Shown: positions 17,688 to 26,654 of the stretch, piece after piece
How positions within the stretch are numbered: the first letter of the stretch is position 1
Layout of the letters: each line of letters opens with the position of its first letter
DNA from: Bacillota bacterium
Lineage (GTDB): Bacteria > Bacillota > UBA4882 > UBA8346
NCBI GenBank assembly: GCA_023410535.1
Contig: JAEYPR010000003.1
Location: forward strand, 1-64,000
Length of the DNA: 64,000 nucleotides
Reading direction: 5' to 3'
The notes under the pieces: generated by a model
The model's database searches: none
The model's input: only the letters and a program-made list of their open reading frames with translations
What the model was told of the DNA's origin: nothing
Position numbers and translations under genes: made by a program

Positions 17688-18842
17688 TCAATCCTCCATC
17701 AGACTTGCGGCAAACAGCACGCCGCACAATCCTTGGGTCGAGTTGGTCAGGCGGTCTTTATTGACATATTCTTCATAACGAAATTGGACGCCCATCCCTT
17801 CCACCGCGCCGGAAACCTCGGGGAATTTCCCGTTCAGCTTCAGTTTGGTTTTGAGGCCGTCCCAACCCTTCCGGGCGATAACGGCGTAACTTGAATCGAG
17901 ATATCCTTGATTCACCGCGCTTTGCAACGCGTAAACAAACATGGCGCTGCCGGAGGTCTCATGCCAGTTGTCCTGGCGGTCTCCCCGATCAAGCACTTGA
18001 TACCAGAGTCCGGACACCGGATCTTGGGTCGCCTTCAAACCGGACGCCGCTTTCTGCAAAATGGTTACGATCGGACCATATTGGGGATGATTTTTCGGAA
18101 GGTCCCGGAGAATCTCCACTAAGGCAACGGTATACCAGCCCATGCCCCGGCACCAAAAATATTGGGAGAGCCCGGTCTGCGGGTCGGCCCAAACAGCGTT
18201 TTGATCTTGATCCCAACCGTGATACAGCAACCCGGTCTTAGGATCTTGGGTATGTTTCGCAATCAGCGTGGTCTGAAAAGCCGCTTCATCGGCGCATGGC
18301 TCCCGCTCGTTAAAGAGGACGCCGTAGTGAATTAAAAACGGTTCGGCCATATAAATCCCGTCCAACCACATTTCATTGGGATAACGCCCTTTGTGCCAAA
18401 ATCCGCCTGCCGCGTTGCGCGGTTGCTCCGCCAGCACCCGGCGGATGGTTGCCGCGGCTAACTTATACTTTTCCTTGCCAGTCTGTTCATACAGGAAAAG
18501 CAACAGTTGACCGGGGTGAATCCGGTCCAAATTATGTTCAGCCTCGTTAAACGCAACTCCGCCCCGGTTATCGATGTAAAAGTCGACCCATTTTTGAATG
18601 TACTTTAAATAGCGCGTTTCGTTGGTCTTTTGATAAATCTTCGCCATACCCACCAAGACGATACTGCTGTTATATTCCCACCCATTGTGGTTGATAGCGG
18701 TGGGATCGGGCCAACGCGCCATCACCAGATCGGCAAAGCGTTGGCCGATGGTGGGCTCATTCTTGGCTTGGCTGACCAATGGCAAACCCGCCAAACAAAG
18801 CAACAACCCGGTCAGACAAATTTTAAGATAGAGTTTGGACAA
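17688..18842 (-). CDS. secreted GH105 unsaturated rhamnogalacturonyl hydrolase
   Basis: Family 105 enzymes remove the unsaturated uronic acid left at the non-reducing end by pectin and rhamnogalacturonan lyases. The protein is about 384 aa. Motifs are NGWEYNSSIVLVG, HPGQLLLFLYEQTG, MWLDGIYMAEPFLIHYG with the probable catalytic Asp, RGMGWYTVALVEIL and HETSGSAMFVYAL. I start at TTG 18842 (AGGGGGAG 6 nt upstream) rather than at GTG 18866. The N-terminus SKLYLKICLTGLLLCLAGL is a signal peptide with a VSQA cleavage region. Export is notable because well-studied relatives such as YteR act inside the cell. The PL9 lyase at 19807 makes the kind of product this enzyme uses. Confidence 0.88.
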   Translation of the reverse strand: MSKLYLKICLTGLLLCLAGLPLVSQAKNEPTIGQRFADLVMARWPDPTAINHNGWEYNSSIVLVGMAKIYQKTNETRYLKYIQKWVDFYIDNRGGVAFNEAEHNLDRIHPGQLLLFLYEQTGKEKYKLAAATIRRVLAEQPRNAAGGFWHKGRYPNEMWLDGIYMAEPFLIHYGVLFNEREPCADEAAFQTTLIAKHTQDPKTGLLYHGWDQDQNAVWADPQTGLSQYFWCRGMGWYTVALVEILRDLPKNHPQYGPIVTILQKAASGLKATQDPVSGLWYQVLDRGDRQDNWHETSGSAMFVYALQSAVNQGYLDSSYAVIARKGWDGLKTKLKLNGKFPEVSGAVEGMGVQFRYEEYVNKDRLTNSTQGLCGVLFAASLMED

Positions 18843-19053
18843 TACAACTCCCCCTTTTGACTCCACTTTATCGTTCTTGTTAATTATAAATCATCCTTTT
18901 CTCTCTTCATAGCACCGGCGCTTCATTCCCAAAGAAAAGTCCCCATGCCGGCATCAAAACGATCCTGAATAGCTTTGGTCCAATCAGCGGAAAATTATCA
19001 TGGATATATAACTGAAAACGTTGTGGTTTAGCGCTTCGTTTACGGGGGGTAAA

Positions 19054-19731
19054 ATGGAATATTTCGTTCTTACATACCGAATTGCTTTGGGACTACTCCT
19101 GTTATTTTTAATCACCAAATTCCTTGGAAAAACCCAGATCAGTCAGATAACTCCCTTTGATTTTATCTCATCGATCGTCCTGGGTGAACTGTATGTTCAT
19201 TCCGTTTACGAAAAAGAACGCGGTGTTCTTCACCTCGTCACCGCTTTGGTCATCTGGGGAGTGATCATCTATCTTTTTGAATACTTGGCCATGAAGTCCC
19301 TGCCGTTACGCAAGATCTTCGAAGGAAAACCCGCGATCGTGGTTCGTGATGGTCAGATTGATTGTCAGCAGCTAAAGGCCAATAAGATTAATATCGACCA
19401 ACTGTTAAACTTACTGCGGCAAAATAATGTCTTTAGCATTGGCGACGTCAAGTATGCCATTTTAGAATTAAACGGTTCTTTGAGTGTTTTAAAGACCGCA
19501 TCGGCAGCTGCACCGACCCGGCAGGACCTCCGCTTACCGGAGGAGCCGGTCTATTTAGCTAAGGTCTTCATCAACGATGGCGTCATCCTGACCGAAAATC
19601 TCAAGCAGTGCGGTTTTGACACGCCTTGGCTTAATCAGCAACTGCAGACGCAAGGTATCACCGATCCGCGAACGGTATTTTATGCCGAGTGGCAACCAAA
19701 ACAAGGATTGAGCATTTCACTAAAATCATAA
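19054..19731 (+). CDS. DUF421 membrane protein (YetF-like)
   Basis: This protein of about 225 aa is in the DUF421 family. The N-terminal three membrane helices (YRIALGLLLLFLITKFLGK, FDFISSIVLGELYVHSV, LVTALVIWGVIIYLFEYLA) are followed by the conserved cytoplasmic domain (IFEGKPAIVVRDGQ, LLNLLRQNNVFSIGDVKYAI and LELNGSLSVLK). Relatives occur in sporulating Bacillota, where several are linked to spores, but the molecular activity is unclear. ATG 19054 has GGGGGG 5 nt upstream; an in-frame codon at 19021 lacks a ribosome binding site. A second member of the family is at 47316-47999. It lies between two leftward pectin genes but runs rightwards, so it is not part of their unit. Confidence 0.88.
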   Translation: MEYFVLTYRIALGLLLLFLITKFLGKTQISQITPFDFISSIVLGELYVHSVYEKERGVLHLVTALVIWGVIIYLFEYLAMKSLPLRKIFEGKPAIVVRDGQIDCQQLKANKINIDQLLNLLRQNNVFSIGDVKYAILELNGSLSVLKTASAAAPTRQDLRLPEEPVYLAKVFINDGVILTENLKQCGFDTPWLNQQLQTQGITDPRTVFYAEWQPKQGLSISLKS

Positions 19732-19732
19732 A

Positions 19733-19765
19733 GAAGGGCCGTCTAACGCGACAGCCCTTACTTTT
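19733..19765 (+). terminator. weak terminator after the DUF421 gene
   Basis: AAGGGC and GCCCTT (19735-19760 region) form the outer stem, with a partly paired GTC/GAC inner segment. It is followed by ACTTTTG. The T-tract is short, so the call is modest. Confidence 0.45.
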
Positions 19766-19806
19766 GTTGATGCATGGCCGGTTTGGTTTATTACAACGGT
19801 CCGGCC

Positions 19807-21801
19807 TTACCTGCACTCGTAAGCTCCCAAATCGGGCGCACCGCCTAAATACGGAAGTCCGATGTTTACCCCTTTATCAATCAGGTCGCTACTATTTTGC
19901 AAACGGGCAAAGCCGTTATTGGGCAGGCTACCGTCGGCGTTACGCGGGGCTTTGGCAAGCTCCGGCGCTAAACTGAGGAAGTCGGCGCTATCGACGGTAA
20001 TCCCGGTCAAGTTCCAACTGTTGGCCGCTTGTTCCGATTCGGTCACGATACTGACATTTTTGATGGTCCAGGCGAATCCGATGTTGTTTTTCAGGATATT
20101 TTTCATGCTGCCGCTACCAAAGTAAAAGTTGATCTCATTGTCCCATCCGGTGCAGTTGAAGACTGTGACCGGCCCCTCGTTGCTGTTCTGATCGAAGCCT
20201 TTATTATTGCCGTCGGTATACTTATGATCGAAGGCGACGCTACCCGCAATATAATGCGGCGCATTGCCGTCGCCTAACTTAAATCCTTGACCGTTCCCGC
20301 TCCAACTGCCGGTATAACCAAAGATGGCCGCATCGCCGTTATGCCAAGTCCAGCAGTTTTCGACCTTGATCTGATATATGGTGTGGTAAAAATCAAAGCC
20401 GTCGTCGGAGTTCTCCCAAGCGCGACACCCATAGAAGGAGTTGCCGACGCCCGGATACAGTTTACAGGCGAAGCCGTCGGCGTTGCCGCCTTTGGTGTAT
20501 TCATCGAAATTCCGGTAGGAGTCGCAATTGACCACCCGGTTATCAGAGACCAATCGTCCGTCCGGATTGGTGCTTTCTTTGGCCTGACCGATCTGCAAAC
20601 CCGAATCCTTGTTATGATGGAACACGCATTGCTCGATCAGATTATGGCTACCCTCAATCTTGATCCCGTTATCAGCGGCGTAACAAATCTCCAAACTCTT
20701 GATCTGCCAGTAATCGCCGGTAAGCAGCAAGCCGCGCAACAAGCCGCGTTCATCTTGGGTAGTATAGGTCATTCCCGCGAAATTAAGCACCGGAAGTTCA
20801 CCGGGGAACGCTGTAATGGTAATCGGCGCGCTAGCTGTTCCGGAATTGGTCAAAAAGATCGTCGCCGTATAGTTGTAGGTTCCGCCCCGGACATAGATCG
20901 TGCTGCCCGACGCGCTGCCGACCGCGACCGCTTTGGCAACGCTATAGAACGGTTGGGCCGCCGTCCCCGGATTATTATCATTGCCGTAAGTTGCCACATA
21001 ATAGGCGCCCGGTTGAGGGGTGACCACCGGAGTAGCCGTTGGTTTCGGCGTTACCGTTGGCGTCGGGGTGTTGGTAGGTTTCACTGTAGTTGTCGCAGTT
21101 GGTGTCGGAGTCGCCGCAGTCCCGGTCGGCGTCGCCGTCGGAGTGGCAGTCGGTTTGACGGTTGCTGTCGGGGTCACCGTCGGGGTACTGCCGGCATCGA
21201 CATTGATATCGTCAAATTCCGCGCTGGCATTGACGGTATTAAACCCAACTTTTCCTGTGGCGAAACTGGCGTCGGCAACGGTCAGTTCCGGATTGCCGTT
21301 GACCGATGCTTGAATCGTCGTACCGTTGAGATCAAGTTTCAAGGTGTACCAGATTCCGGTCTGGACGGTATAGGTTTTGGTTGCCAAGGTGGAGACGGTG
21401 CCGCCTGCTTTTTTGCGGATCTCCAATTTGTTACTGTTGCTTAAACTAAGAAAATAATAATTGCTTGAACTTTGCACCCGAGCAGCCAGACCCACAATCC
21501 GGTCAGTGCCGTTAAAACTGAGCGGTTTGACCCGGGCTTGGACCGTGTAATTGGACCAACTCGCAGTCCCGGTGTACGATAAGGTTGTCGCCGAAGTGCC
21601 GGACTGTTTGTAGACCTTGGTCCCGTCCGTCACCACCGACCACGATCCACCGGAGGTACTCCAGCCATTGGAGTTGCCATCCTCAAAATCGTCGCTGAAT
21701 ACCGTTGCCGCCTGCAAATACTGGTTGCCACAGAGCAACACGGCTGCCGCAATGGTTACAGCGGTGACTACTAGCCACCAATTCTTAGGCCATTTCATCA
21801 T
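19807..21801 (-). CDS. secreted PL9 pectate lyase with N-terminal beta-sandwich domain
   Basis: This modular 664-aa enzyme starts at ATG 21801 behind AGGAGGAG. A signal peptide (residues 1-30) leads to a concanavalin-like sandwich domain (about 34-205: FSDDFEDGNSNGWSTSGG ... FDDINV). Sixty residues of Thr-Pro-rich linker follow, then a right-handed beta-helix (about 270-664). The helix has the PL9 hallmarks NCDSYRNFD, GGNADGFACKLYPGVGNSFY and CRAWENSDDGFDFYHT. In PL9 these supply the calcium-binding Asp residues and the catalytic Lys (ACK). The enzyme should cleave polygalacturonate outside the cell by beta-elimination; the N-terminal domain may bind carbohydrate. With the GH105 hydrolase at 17688 it makes a two-step pectin pair, though a transporter is not seen nearby. 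Confidence 0.88.
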   Translation of the reverse strand: MMKWPKNWWLVVTAVTIAAAVLLCGNQYLQAATVFSDDFEDGNSNGWSTSGGSWSVVTDGTKVYKQSGTSATTLSYTGTASWSNYTVQARVKPLSFNGTDRIVGLAARVQSSSNYYFLSLSNSNKLEIRKKAGGTVSTLATKTYTVQTGIWYTLKLDLNGTTIQASVNGNPELTVADASFATGKVGFNTVNASAEFDDINVDAGSTPTVTPTATVKPTATPTATPTGTAATPTPTATTTVKPTNTPTPTVTPKPTATPVVTPQPGAYYVATYGNDNNPGTAAQPFYSVAKAVAVGSASGSTIYVRGGTYNYTATIFLTNSGTASAPITITAFPGELPVLNFAGMTYTTQDERGLLRGLLLTGDYWQIKSLEICYAADNGIKIEGSHNLIEQCVFHHNKDSGLQIGQAKESTNPDGRLVSDNRVVNCDSYRNFDEYTKGGNADGFACKLYPGVGNSFYGCRAWENSDDGFDFYHTIYQIKVENCWTWHNGDAAIFGYTGSWSGNGQGFKLGDGNAPHYIAGSVAFDHKYTDGNNKGFDQNSNEGPVTVFNCTGWDNEINFYFGSGSMKNILKNNIGFAWTIKNVSIVTESEQAANSWNLTGITVDSADFLSLAPELAKAPRNADGSLPNNGFARLQNSSDLIDKGVNIGLPYLGGAPDLGAYECR

Positions 21802-22148
21802 TTACTCCTCCTTTTGATACTGATAATCAACCGGGGTACCCCAAGACCGCCTTCCCAACTTGTCCCGATCATCAAGAAAGCGGTCTCATTAAGGAATAAA
21901 CTCCCAGTATAATTTTACCAGAAATTTTTAGGTGTGTTTGATTCGTCATTCAAATCCACAAATAATCCCAAAAATTTTCCAAATTATTATAAATGTTTGC
22001 ATTTTTTGCAAACCGACTCAGCAATACGCCAGTCAAACAGCTTACCGATGCGGAATTAGACATAACTGTTTCATTATCATTATTAATAAGGATAGGAAAA
22101 CGCTGAACCATCGCGAACTTTTATTGCGAGATGTAATTCGGAAAGCCG
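21802..22148. other. divergent intergenic region, no gene seen
   Basis: It separates the PL9 gene (leftward) from the tRNA nucleotidyltransferase gene (rightward). AGACCGC and GCGGTCT around 21845-21887 form 7-bp arms about 30 bp apart. AT-rich segments near 21910-22000 could hold promoters for both sides, but I cannot fix the boxes. Confidence 0.4.
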
Positions 22149-23561
22149 GTGAACCTAGTGGGAAAAAAGGTTCGTTTCCCCTTAAACACAACGGAACGTC
22201 TAAACTTTAACTCGCTTCCCGACTGGGTGGCAGCAGCGGCAAGGCAATTGTTAAGCCAGGGTTACCAGGCTTATCTGGTGGGCGGGGCCGTCCGCGATCT
22301 ACTCCGCGGCGAGCCGCCCCATGACTGGGATCTTGCCACCGATGCGCTGCCCGATCAGGTCGAAACCCTTTATCTTCATACCGTTCCGACCGGCAAAAAC
22401 TACGGCACCATCACGGTGCTGTTTGAAGCGGGTCAACTGGAAGTGACCACATTCCGCGAGGACCTCGGTTACAGTGACAGGCGACGCCCCGATGCGATCA
22501 AGTTTGGTTCCGAAATCACTCAGGATTTGCTGCGTCGCGATTTTACCATTAACGCGCTGGCCTTTGATTTTGCTACGGAAGAGCTTGTCGATCCATCCGG
22601 CGGTTATTATGACCTGCGCCAACAGATCTTACGGGCCGTCGGGGATCCCGGGGTCCGTTTTGCCGAAGATGGTTTGCGAATGTTCCGGTTTTACCGTTTC
22701 CTGGCTACCGCCGATCTGCGAGCTGACGTCAAGACCCTCAAGGCGGTCAATCCGGAATGGGGAAAACTCGTAAGCAACGAACGGATCCGGGAGGAGTTCT
22801 CAAAGTTATTGTTGGGGAAAAACGTCCGGTCAGGGCTGAATGGATTACGCAATAGCGGGTTATTAGGAGTATTTATTCCGGAGTTGAATGGGATCGATAT
22901 CGAACAGGGCTGGTATCATCACCACCGTCTCTGGGAGCATTTGGTTATCGCCACCGAATCGATCCAGCCCCGGATCGAGTTACGCTTGGCGGCGCTACTG
23001 CATGATGTTGCCAAACCCCAAACCCAATTCGCGGACGAAACCGGGGTTCATTTTTACGGTCACGATCAGCAAGGCGCGGCAATGGCGGAAACAATTCTGC
23101 GGCGGCTCCGCTATCCCAATCAATTGGTGGAGACGGTGACGAAACTGATCCGGTGGCATATGTTTTTTATCGAACCCAAAACCAGTGACGGGGCGTTGCG
23201 GCGGCTGATCGCCAAAGTTGGTCCCGAACAGATCGACGATCTGCTGGAGTTACGCCGGGCCGATATTGTCGCCACCGGACGGGTTGATGCGGCAGCTTGG
23301 GCGGATTGGCATCATCTTGTCGAACGGTTCCACGCTTTGTTGACCGACGACACGGTATTGGGCAGGTACCAATTGGCGGTCAACGGCCGGGATCTCATGA
23401 ATCGTTTCGGGCTGCAACCGGGTCCCGTCGTGGGCCGGCTCCTCAACGCGTTATGGCAGCGGGTGCTCGAGGAACCGGCCCACAACAACCGGGATACTTT
23501 ATTTCAATTCGCCGCGGATTTGATTAGCCGGGAACAACCGCCCGAAAACGAAAAAACCTAA
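22149..23561 (+). CDS. cca: tRNA nucleotidyltransferase (CCA-adding type) with HD domain
   Basis: Class II nucleotidyltransferases add or repair the 3' CCA of tRNA. The head domain shows AYLVGGAVRDLLRG, the catalytic DWDLATDA, VTTFREDLGYSD and RRDFTINALAFD. RNA-binding helices follow, with EDGLRMFRFYRFLA and SNERIREEFSKLL. An HD phosphohydrolase domain comes next (HHHRLWEHLVIATES ... RLAALLHDVAKPQT), then a tail (VNGRDLMNRFGLQPGPVVGR). At 470 aa it is full length. Whether it adds CCA fully or only A or C cannot be settled from motifs alone. The start is uncertain: GTG 22149 or GTG 22161 are both possible and neither has a strong ribosome binding site. It is a single gene facing the BON gene. 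Confidence 0.9.
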   Translation: MNLVGKKVRFPLNTTERLNFNSLPDWVAAAARQLLSQGYQAYLVGGAVRDLLRGEPPHDWDLATDALPDQVETLYLHTVPTGKNYGTITVLFEAGQLEVTTFREDLGYSDRRRPDAIKFGSEITQDLLRRDFTINALAFDFATEELVDPSGGYYDLRQQILRAVGDPGVRFAEDGLRMFRFYRFLATADLRADVKTLKAVNPEWGKLVSNERIREEFSKLLLGKNVRSGLNGLRNSGLLGVFIPELNGIDIEQGWYHHHRLWEHLVIATESIQPRIELRLAALLHDVAKPQTQFADETGVHFYGHDQQGAAMAETILRRLRYPNQLVETVTKLIRWHMFFIEPKTSDGALRRLIAKVGPEQIDDLLELRRADIVATGRVDAAAWADWHHLVERFHALLTDDTVLGRYQLAVNGRDLMNRFGLQPGPVVGRLLNALWQRVLEEPAHNNRDTLFQFAADLISREQPPENEKT

Positions 23562-23623
23562 TGATCGCAACTTATGAATTAAGGAAATGCCGCCAAAAAG
23601 CTCCTCCCGAAGCGCCAGATATC

Positions 23624-24511
23624 CTAATTCTCCTCGCCCGCCAGACGCAAGCGGTTTTCTAAGGTATATCCGGGCAGGTGAAAGTTTCCCAAGATCTTCA
23701 GAATCACCGTTTCGGCCTGACGCCGCTCCCCGGCGTCGGCAACCCGGCCGAGCAGGGTGATCCGATCGTCGCCGATCTCAATATTGATCGGCAATTGGCG
23801 TAGGAAGGAGTTGGCCGCGAGCTGCTTCATCATTTGCGCAACCGTCTCATCATTCAGCTCGACCAGGTCGCCGTTAAAACCGTTGTTTACCTGACGCACC
23901 CCGGGGACGCGCGCCGCGATCTCCATCGCCGTCACCGCGATCTCTTCCGGGACGTTACCCCACAAGGTCACGATCCCGCTCTCAGTCAAGGCCCGGACCC
24001 GTCCCGGTATAATCAACGGTTCGGCAAGCAATGCCGCTTGGACATTATTGGTGATGGTCACGTCGTCATACTCCGCAACCAAGTGTAGATTGCTATGGAT
24101 TTCACGCACTCCCCGGGCTTTCGCGGCGGTTTCAACGGCTTCATCCATCTCCCGTTTGTTGGCGACACTTCCGACCAGTTGAACTTCACCCCCATTAACC
24201 GTAAAACCGACCGTATCGGGTATATCCAAGTTGGCTTGAAACTCTTCTCCGACTTCAAAGCGGACAGCGCCGTCGTCAATCTCCCCATCGGTACAGACCG
24301 TGATATTGTTCTCGACCTGTTTGACTCCGGGAACTTTCTTCACCAATTCCTCAGCTTGATATTTCTCATCCAGCACGTCGACGATGCCTTGAATTTGTAC
24401 GACACCGTCTTCATAAGCCCTTGCTTTTAATGCGTAGACCCCTAATCGCGGGTCGTCGTGAAAAAACTGATTGATCTGTTCCGTTAATTTATCATAAGCG
24501 TTGGGGTTCAT
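23624..24511 (-). CDS. protein of four tandem BON domains
   Basis: This 295-aa protein is built of about four BON-type modules (residues roughly 8-72, 85-142, 152-215 and 222-290). Each has the pattern of a helix, a V-x-L-x-G-x-V strand (VVQIQGIVDVLDEK, EVQLVGSVANKRE, IVTLWGNVPEEI, RITLLGRVADAGE) and a GVxxVxNN/GVREIHSNL turn. BON domains bind lipids or other ligands and are common in envelope proteins. There is no signal peptide, so this one should be cytoplasmic, perhaps peripheral to the membrane. ATG 24511 has GGAGGG 7 nt upstream. It lies between cca and a polysaccharide deacetylase, with separate terminators. Function is unknown. Confidence 0.8.
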   Translation of the reverse strand: MNPNAYDKLTEQINQFFHDDPRLGVYALKARAYEDGVVQIQGIVDVLDEKYQAEELVKKVPGVKQVENNITVCTDGEIDDGAVRFEVGEEFQANLDIPDTVGFTVNGGEVQLVGSVANKREMDEAVETAAKARGVREIHSNLHLVAEYDDVTITNNVQAALLAEPLIIPGRVRALTESGIVTLWGNVPEEIAVTAMEIAARVPGVRQVNNGFNGDLVELNDETVAQMMKQLAANSFLRQLPINIEIGDDRITLLGRVADAGERRQAETVILKILGNFHLPGYTLENRLRLAGEEN

Positions 24512-24582
24512 CAAGGTACCCTCCGTTTCGCGATATACGACTATTATTGCTTTTCGAAGCGCCCTTTACTCCATCTCATCCA

Positions 24583-24609
24583 ACAGAAAAACCGCCGTCA
24601 AGGCGGTCT
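24583..24609 (-). terminator. terminator of the deacetylase gene
   Basis: On the minus strand ACCGCC and GGCGGT form a stem around TTGAC and lead into TTTTCTG. It lies about 55 nt past the deacetylase stop codon. Confidence 0.75.
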
Positions 24610-24666
24610 CTGTACAACCCAAGCGGAAAATGCGGTTCACGAACGGTAGTTATGAACTGGCCTAAC

Positions 24667-25743
24667 TTATTGCGGGGTATCCGGTTTTTGATAGTCAAAA
24701 CCCCAGGAGGTAACGTAACGACGCCCTTCGGCATCAAAACCGGTGATGATGATCATGCAGTAACCGGGTTTCAGCTCCGTGATTCCGCCGAAATGATAGA
24801 CCCCTTGCAAATCGGGGTCCAATTTCATCCGATAGTTCCGGACTTGGATCTCAACATTGCTTATCCCTGGGTCCAATATTTTGAACTGGATCAACGGCGG
24901 TTGTTTCACGATGGCGATATCGGCGGGGCTAACGATCCGAATCCGCAACGGCTTGATATTCACAATCCGCTCCAGATCCGAAAGGCCCATGGTGTTCTCC
25001 ATCACCCGGCGACGCACCCGCAGCGGATTAGCGCCTGCTTCATTGACTCCCCAATTGACGGTATGCATCCCTTCATAACCGGCTTTAACAGCCATATTCT
25101 CCACAGTTTCATTGTACCAGCCATACGGATAGGCCAGTACCGTCACCGGCCGGTGCAACTTCCCTTCGATGAGTGTTTTCGAACCTTTCAGCTCGTTTTC
25201 CAGCCATTTCAAGTAATTGGCCTCACCGCCGCCATCTTTGATACTGGTCAGGAAAGGATGGTTCATTGTATGGGACTGAATATCCATTCCGGCAGTAGCC
25301 ATCTCGTTCAGTTCGTTCCATGTCAACTGGGTAGTGCTGTTTTCGGCGATTACTTGCGGAACAACAAAAAAGGTTGCGACGAAACCATACTTTTTCAGGA
25401 GTGGAAACACTTCGGTATAATGGCTGTGGTGACCGTCATCAAAAGTGAGGACAATCGACTTGCCCGGAATCCGGCGGTGCTTTTTTTGGAGTTCAAGAAA
25501 TTGAACCGCCGTCAGCGTTTGATAACCGTTGTCCTTCAGATATTTAAAATGCTGTTCCAACTGGGACGGCGCGAAGTCATACGCACTAAGTGGTGTGGCA
25601 AGCACCCGGTGATAACAAAGGACCGGCACTGAATTATTGCTTGTTGTTACCGGCTCCGGTGGTGCGGCCATGAGCAAAACCGGGGTTAAGATCCCCAATA
25701 GTGCTGTCATTGCTAGACCAAACCATAATCGTCGCTGTTTCAT
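24667..25743 (-). CDS. exported NodB-type polysaccharide deacetylase (CE4)
   Basis: Carbohydrate esterase family 4 proteins remove N- or O-acetyl groups from peptidoglycan, chitin or other polysaccharides. This 358-aa protein starts at ATG 25743 behind GAGAGCGGG. It has a signal peptide (QRRLWFGLAMTALLGIL ... LLMA) and the catalytic motifs IVLTFDDGHHSHY (Asp-Asp), DIQSHTMNHPFL (metal His residues) and LAYPYGWYN. A C-terminal domain of about 85 residues (from about 275, IRIVSPADIAIVKQP ...) looks like an Ig-like beta-sandwich and may bind substrate or wall. It should act outside the membrane. It is transcribed alone, with a terminator at 24583-24609. Confidence 0.88.
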   Translation of the reverse strand: MKQRRLWFGLAMTALLGILTPVLLMAAPPEPVTTSNNSVPVLCYHRVLATPLSAYDFAPSQLEQHFKYLKDNGYQTLTAVQFLELQKKHRRIPGKSIVLTFDDGHHSHYTEVFPLLKKYGFVATFFVVPQVIAENSTTQLTWNELNEMATAGMDIQSHTMNHPFLTSIKDGGGEANYLKWLENELKGSKTLIEGKLHRPVTVLAYPYGWYNETVENMAVKAGYEGMHTVNWGVNEAGANPLRVRRRVMENTMGLSDLERIVNIKPLRIRIVSPADIAIVKQPPLIQFKILDPGISNVEIQVRNYRMKLDPDLQGVYHFGGITELKPGYCMIIITGFDAEGRRYVTSWGFDYQKPDTPQ

Positions 25744-25876
25744 AACATCCCGCTCTCTCATCAGTTTGTCAACTGCTGAACCGCTACCCGTCTCCGACAG
25801 CGCAGATGACTACCCGCTAATTTCGGCGAGACGATTCAAAACCCTTTTGGTATTTACAGTTACAGTTCGAATCGAT

Positions 25877-26308
25877 TTATGATGTCAATAGTTTACTGAG
25901 ACTGGCGCGGAATTTTTGATCATCCTGATTGGAGCGGGGCGCCGGTCCTTTGGTCCGGCCGCCACCCCGCCGCCAACGGGCTAACTCGTTTCGTTCCTCT
26001 AACATGAGCGTCATCCGCTCGTTATCATAAATCAGGCCGGACGGAGCCAACGCCATTGTCCCTTTGCTCAAGACCATCGCCGCTAGGCCGTGATCTTGGG
26101 TAACGACAACATCACCCGTTTTCGCCAGGTTCATGACGGCTAAATCGGCCGCTTGGGGTTCATCGCCCACCACCCGGTGATCCGGAGAGTCAATCCGGTG
26201 ATTGATCGAAGCGACAGTGGTCACTTCCCAGCCATATTGGGCCGCCAGTTCAATGACAATCTTCAGACAGGTTCGCGGTGTTGCATCCGCATCAACAATA
26301 ATCCGCAC
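25877..26308 (-). CDS. UPF0178 (YaiI/YqxD) family protein
   Basis: This 143-aa cytoplasmic protein matches the UPF0178/DUF188 family, which has a PIN-like fold. It shows MRIIVDADATPR at the start, VVGDEPQAADLAVMNLA, GDVVVTQDHGLAAMVL, APSGLIYDNERM, and a basic C-terminus with GGGRTKGPAP. The family is widespread with no firm function; the acidic residues suggest a nuclease-like metal site. ATG 26308 begins a single gene between the deacetylase and the kinase at 26655. Confidence 0.9.
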   Translation of the reverse strand: MRIIVDADATPRTCLKIVIELAAQYGWEVTTVASINHRIDSPDHRVVGDEPQAADLAVMNLAKTGDVVVTQDHGLAAMVLSKGTMALAPSGLIYDNERMTLMLEERNELARWRRGGGRTKGPAPRSNQDDQKFRASLSKLLTS

Positions 26309-26544
26309 CGATGATCCCTCATTTATTTATTTGCTTGAATGCCAACCCTTGAGCAACTCGGGATGGTTGATTCCATACCGCCCGGCGGCAGTCAGTTTGC
26401 TTCAGCCCTATTTTATCATATTGCCGGTGTTCACGGAATTTAACTTTTCACAAATCCGCTTTGATCAAAATTTGAGAGTCGTCAAAATGCGAGTAAAAAA
26501 TGCAAAGTAGACTCTTTATCCGTTGTTCCTCTTGCGTTAATTCG

Positions 26545-26572
26545 TTACAAATGACAATTTTTCTGGTACAAT
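26545..26572 (+). promoter_or_regulatory. candidate promoter of the membrane sensor kinase
   Basis: TTACAA (26545-26550) and TACAAT (26567-26572) are spaced by 16 nt, upstream of the kinase ribosome binding site. The -10 is a good match and the -35 is partial. Confidence 0.4.
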
Positions 26573-26654
26573 AAATAAAAGATGTTTTTTCTGGGAGATA
26601 TTAACTTGAATTTACCGGAACCTCTTGTCCAGGGAGGGAGGAGTTAACCGCTCA

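Noticed and set aside
20287..21444. 385-aa plus-strand frame opposite the PL9 lyase
   Set aside because: It is antisense to a well-supported enzyme and shows low-complexity Arg/Gly/Val runs that mirror the Thr-Pro linker.
24547..25632. 361-aa plus-strand frame opposite the polysaccharide deacetylase
   Set aside because: The opposite strand has signal peptide, catalytic motifs, ribosome binding site and terminator; this frame has none.
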